From Pterobdella sp. o SKG-2022 (lineage: Eukaryota > Annelida > Clitellata > Hirudinida > Piscicolidae): 64,000 bases of DNA. Position numbers and translations under genes: made by a program. Below are positions 61,395 through 64,000 of the stretch, piece after piece; positions within the stretch are counted from its first letter, which is position 1; each line of letters begins with the position of its first letter. The notes under the pieces are model-generated. The model made no database searches. It was not told the origin of the DNA and was given only the letters and a program-made list of their open reading frames with translations. The stretch lies in contig OZ038322.1 in NCBI GenBank assembly GCA_964035795.1, positions 8,879,868 through 8,943,867 of the forward strand, written 5' to 3'.

Positions 61395-64000
61395 ATAACA
61401 GTTTTTTAAAAGGAACAATTAAGCCATCTAATATTTTCAAACGTGAAAGAAGCAAGGCTCATACTAAAGCACAATTATTATTTGAAGATTCTACAGGATA
61501 TTTACCTTGCTTTCTTGAATACGAAGACAGAAATATTTCTATTATCAACAAAACTATTATTGTATTCAAATGGTCTTTCATCAGAAATGACAAGAATAAT
61601 TATGCTAATCATAAAGACAACTTGGAAAGTTATTTAGAGCTTAGTGACTTTGCATTGGAAAAGACTGTGATTTTGGATAAACATGCTATTAATGACAACA
61701 AGGAACAAACTTATAAAATTAAAAAACATATGATTGATTTAAATGACGTTTTTTATGTTCTTTCCAAATATCAAATTCAAACTTCTTTAGACAACACATT
61801 TTTTGATCTCAAAGAAAAGGTCTTAGTGGACACTGATAGTGCTTTCAATATTTTCAATTGTGTCAAGAACAATTTTCAAAACTCAAATGCAAATTTTGAT
61901 AAAAAAAGTGATAACACCAATGTGATTAGTTTGATCGGCAAATTGACTTGGGTGTCACAAATTTTAATTGACAAAAGTTCAAACAACTCTTGTGATAACT
62001 ACATATTCTATATGATTCTCTCTAACTATAATGAAAAAAGTAGAAACCTCAACTCATTGAATCTTCACGATGATGATGAAAAATCTATCTTAATTAAGTG
62101 TAAAATAGCTAACTTTTTATGGGTACAAAATCTTGCAAAGGTTGATGAAATATACCTTATAGAGAATATAAGGCTAGAAAAGAAATTTCTACAAGATCCA
62201 GTTTTTATAAATTCACCAGCTATTTATAGTTTCACAAATACTAGTAATATCTTTTTAATAAGTTTAGAATATAAAAAAAATGATATTTTGAAAAAATTGG
62301 CTTATTTCAATTTTGATTTTAATCCTTCCAACACAAACCAACATACAAAAGAACCTGCTAACTCTTTCACGACAATGTCAAAAACCAATGTTGAAAATAA
62401 AAGAACGACAGTTAGTGGTATAATTACTGATAAACATGAACTTGGTTTCATTGAAATTGATGGGAAATCTGTGGTACATTTGTATAAATGTATGAGTTAT
62501 TTTGATATGAATCTCTTGAAGAAGCATAGCAAGATATGGATTGATGGGTTAGAAGAAATTGAATCTACTGATAAAAATAGTGGTAATAATTTTAAAAGAA
62601 TATTTTTAGCATCAGTTACTTCTCAAGTAAGAATTCTCAAGTTCTCAAGGAATCAAGAAAAAAATTTCACTTCTGAAAAAGTTAATAAAGATTTTCTGGA
62701 AAAAAAAGTTTTTCGAGAAATTTATTCAAAATGTGCTTTTAATCTTAATCCCCATCGTATAAGGCGCTTACTCAAATGTGTGAAAAGAAGCCAAAACATC
62801 AACACCATTCAACTAAGCTCCAAGCACTACTTCACCTTCCTCAATGCAGTCATCTTCAAGTGTTGCGGTAAACCCCACCATGCGTGTGCTCCCAATCCAG
62901 TTCCCATCCAAGTGTCCTACAATGATGTCAGCTCAGAAATAATTGAAAACTTCAACTGCATGAATTTAAATCAAAACAAAGACATTGGTGTAAAGGATTT
63001 TTCAGAGAATCCTAGAGTGGTGACAGTGGGAGAGGTTGAGAACCTTTTCAAAACCCAGATGCAACCTGTCTCGTCATACAAGTGTCAGAACTTCACCTGG
63101 CAAGTCAAGCAGCTTAATAACCATTGGGAACACTTATCATTGTTGTTGTTAGGTGTGATCGTAAGACGTAATTCGTGTGGAAATGCTATCAGAATAATGG
63201 ACAACTCTGCAGAAATCGATTGTGTCATGACTGATTGCGTCGATATCAGCTCTGTTGAAAAGAATAATCGACATTCAAATCAAAAATTGCACGAAATTTC
63301 TTTTTTTCATTTTTGCGCAAATTCAAAAACTTGCAAATCTTTTTGCCTCTTCACCACAGGTTTCGAAGACCATATCAGAGATGGAAAGCAAGAAGGAGAA
63401 AATGTTTTGAAGATACGCAACGAAATGCTTCAAATGCCATCATGCCCATACATGCAACCCAATCACTTGGACTGCCTGGTTAGAATTGATAAGTTTAAAC
63501 TCATACAAGAAATATTCAGTTCAAATGATGCTTATGACGGCAGACCTAAAACCTTTACAAAGAATTACATAGTATTTTCTGGCCTTGATATAGCTTCCTT
63601 CGGTCATGTTGATTTTATTAATCTTGGTATTTCGTTTTATCCTTACTACCCGGAAGAAAATGATCTTCTCAATATTGACAAAAACAATGAGAATCTCACC
63701 AAAGATTCTACACATTGCAAGACTTTTAATCAAATATTGAACACTTTTTTTTCGTCATCGGTTCATCAGCCTTCATCGACCTACCGATCATTAAATGATT
63801 CCCCAGAAGTTTCTGTGGTTGCAAACTCAAAAAAATCTACTCCTGATAAATACGTTGTCCTACCTTCAATGACAACATCAATAATCGACTCACAAGCGAC
63901 AGACATCAACTTTTGTGAAGAATCACCTTGCTCGGATGTCGTATCATTTCCATTTGATGAAACTTTCACCCCTAATTATAATTCATTTCAAAACATTGTA
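61395..64000 (+). CDS. CTC1: CTC1, telomeric CST complex subunit, large internal exon (3' end beyond window)
   Basis: An 868-codon frame is open from 61397 to the last base with no stop, entered through a good acceptor at 61394 (incoming phase 1). CTC1 is the largest subunit of CST (CTC1-STN1-TEN1), which binds telomeric single strands and recruits DNA polymerase alpha-primase. Landmarks in order: an OB-fold opening GTIKPSNIF...LLFEDSTGYLPCFLE, matching vertebrate CTC1 near residue 110; SLIGKLTWVSQ; TTVSGIITDKHELGFIEIDG; a helical region; LLLGVIVRRNS...IRIMDNSAEIDCVM; and DCLVRIDKFKLIQE...NYIVFSGLDIAS, which matches the CLVR-RFQLIVE segment of mammalian CTC1. Spacing follows the OB-fold series of the family. 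The C-terminal STN1-binding OB folds would lie beyond the window. It is AT-rich, and such a long exon is unusual compared with the many small exons in vertebrates. Confidence 0.82.

Noticed and set aside
63521..63969. Minus-strand frames at 63521-63733 and 63781-63969
   Set aside because: Antisense to the continuous CTC1 exon.
1..64000. CRISPR arrays, operons, tRNA or rRNA genes
   Set aside because: No direct-repeat/spacer structure, ribosome-binding-site-led gene clusters, or cloverleaf or rRNA-like sequence was seen.

Overview
This is AT-rich (roughly 70% by eye) nuclear DNA of an invertebrate animal. The genes carry GT-AG introns and TATA plus initiator promoters. The debris includes LINE and Penelope-like retroelements, fold-back elements and minisatellites. 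The proteins (chitin-binding vWA protein, fibrinogen-related protein, importin-13, CTC1) are metazoan. I cannot fix the phylum; an aquatic invertebrate such as a cnidarian, mollusc or crustacean would fit.

The first 59.46 kb is a tandem array of one ~18.7 kb unit. Comparing the right-hand end of the array with internal copies puts the unit junctions at about 4929/4930, 23621/23622 and 42487/42488, and the array end at 59461. The window therefore holds the tail of unit 0 (1-4929), units 1 (4930-23621), 2 (23622-42487) and 3 (42488-59461), then single-copy DNA.

Each unit reads, left to right: (a) the 5' half of an importin-13 gene on the minus strand, cut off at the unit junction; (b) a 174-bp minisatellite with 4, 5 and 1 copies in units 1-3; (c) a truncated plus-strand copy of the vWA gene (promoter, signal peptide, about 50 residues) broken by a Penelope-like GIY-YIG fragment; (d) about 3.6 kb of AT-rich DNA with a LINE fragment; (e) an intact single-exon plus-strand gene for a secreted vWA / EGF-like / chitin-binding protein; (f) a 152-bp fold-back element and a LINE reverse-transcriptase remnant; (g) a three-exon minus-strand gene for a secreted PAN-like plus fibrinogen-related protein. 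Genes (e) and (g) are convergent and intact in every complete copy, so the array is multiplying a pair of secreted, lectin- or matrix-like proteins.

Units 0-2 are almost identical. Unit 3 is identical to them only up to about 45.92 kb, then carries scattered substitutions, a 1,269-bp absence upstream of its vWA gene, one minisatellite copy and an expanded VNTR. This points to an older duplication followed by recent unequal exchange or conversion.

Right of the array, 59462-61394 shows no confident gene. From 61395 to the window end a single 868-codon open exon encodes most of the OB-fold region of CTC1, the large subunit of the telomeric CST complex; it runs off the edge.
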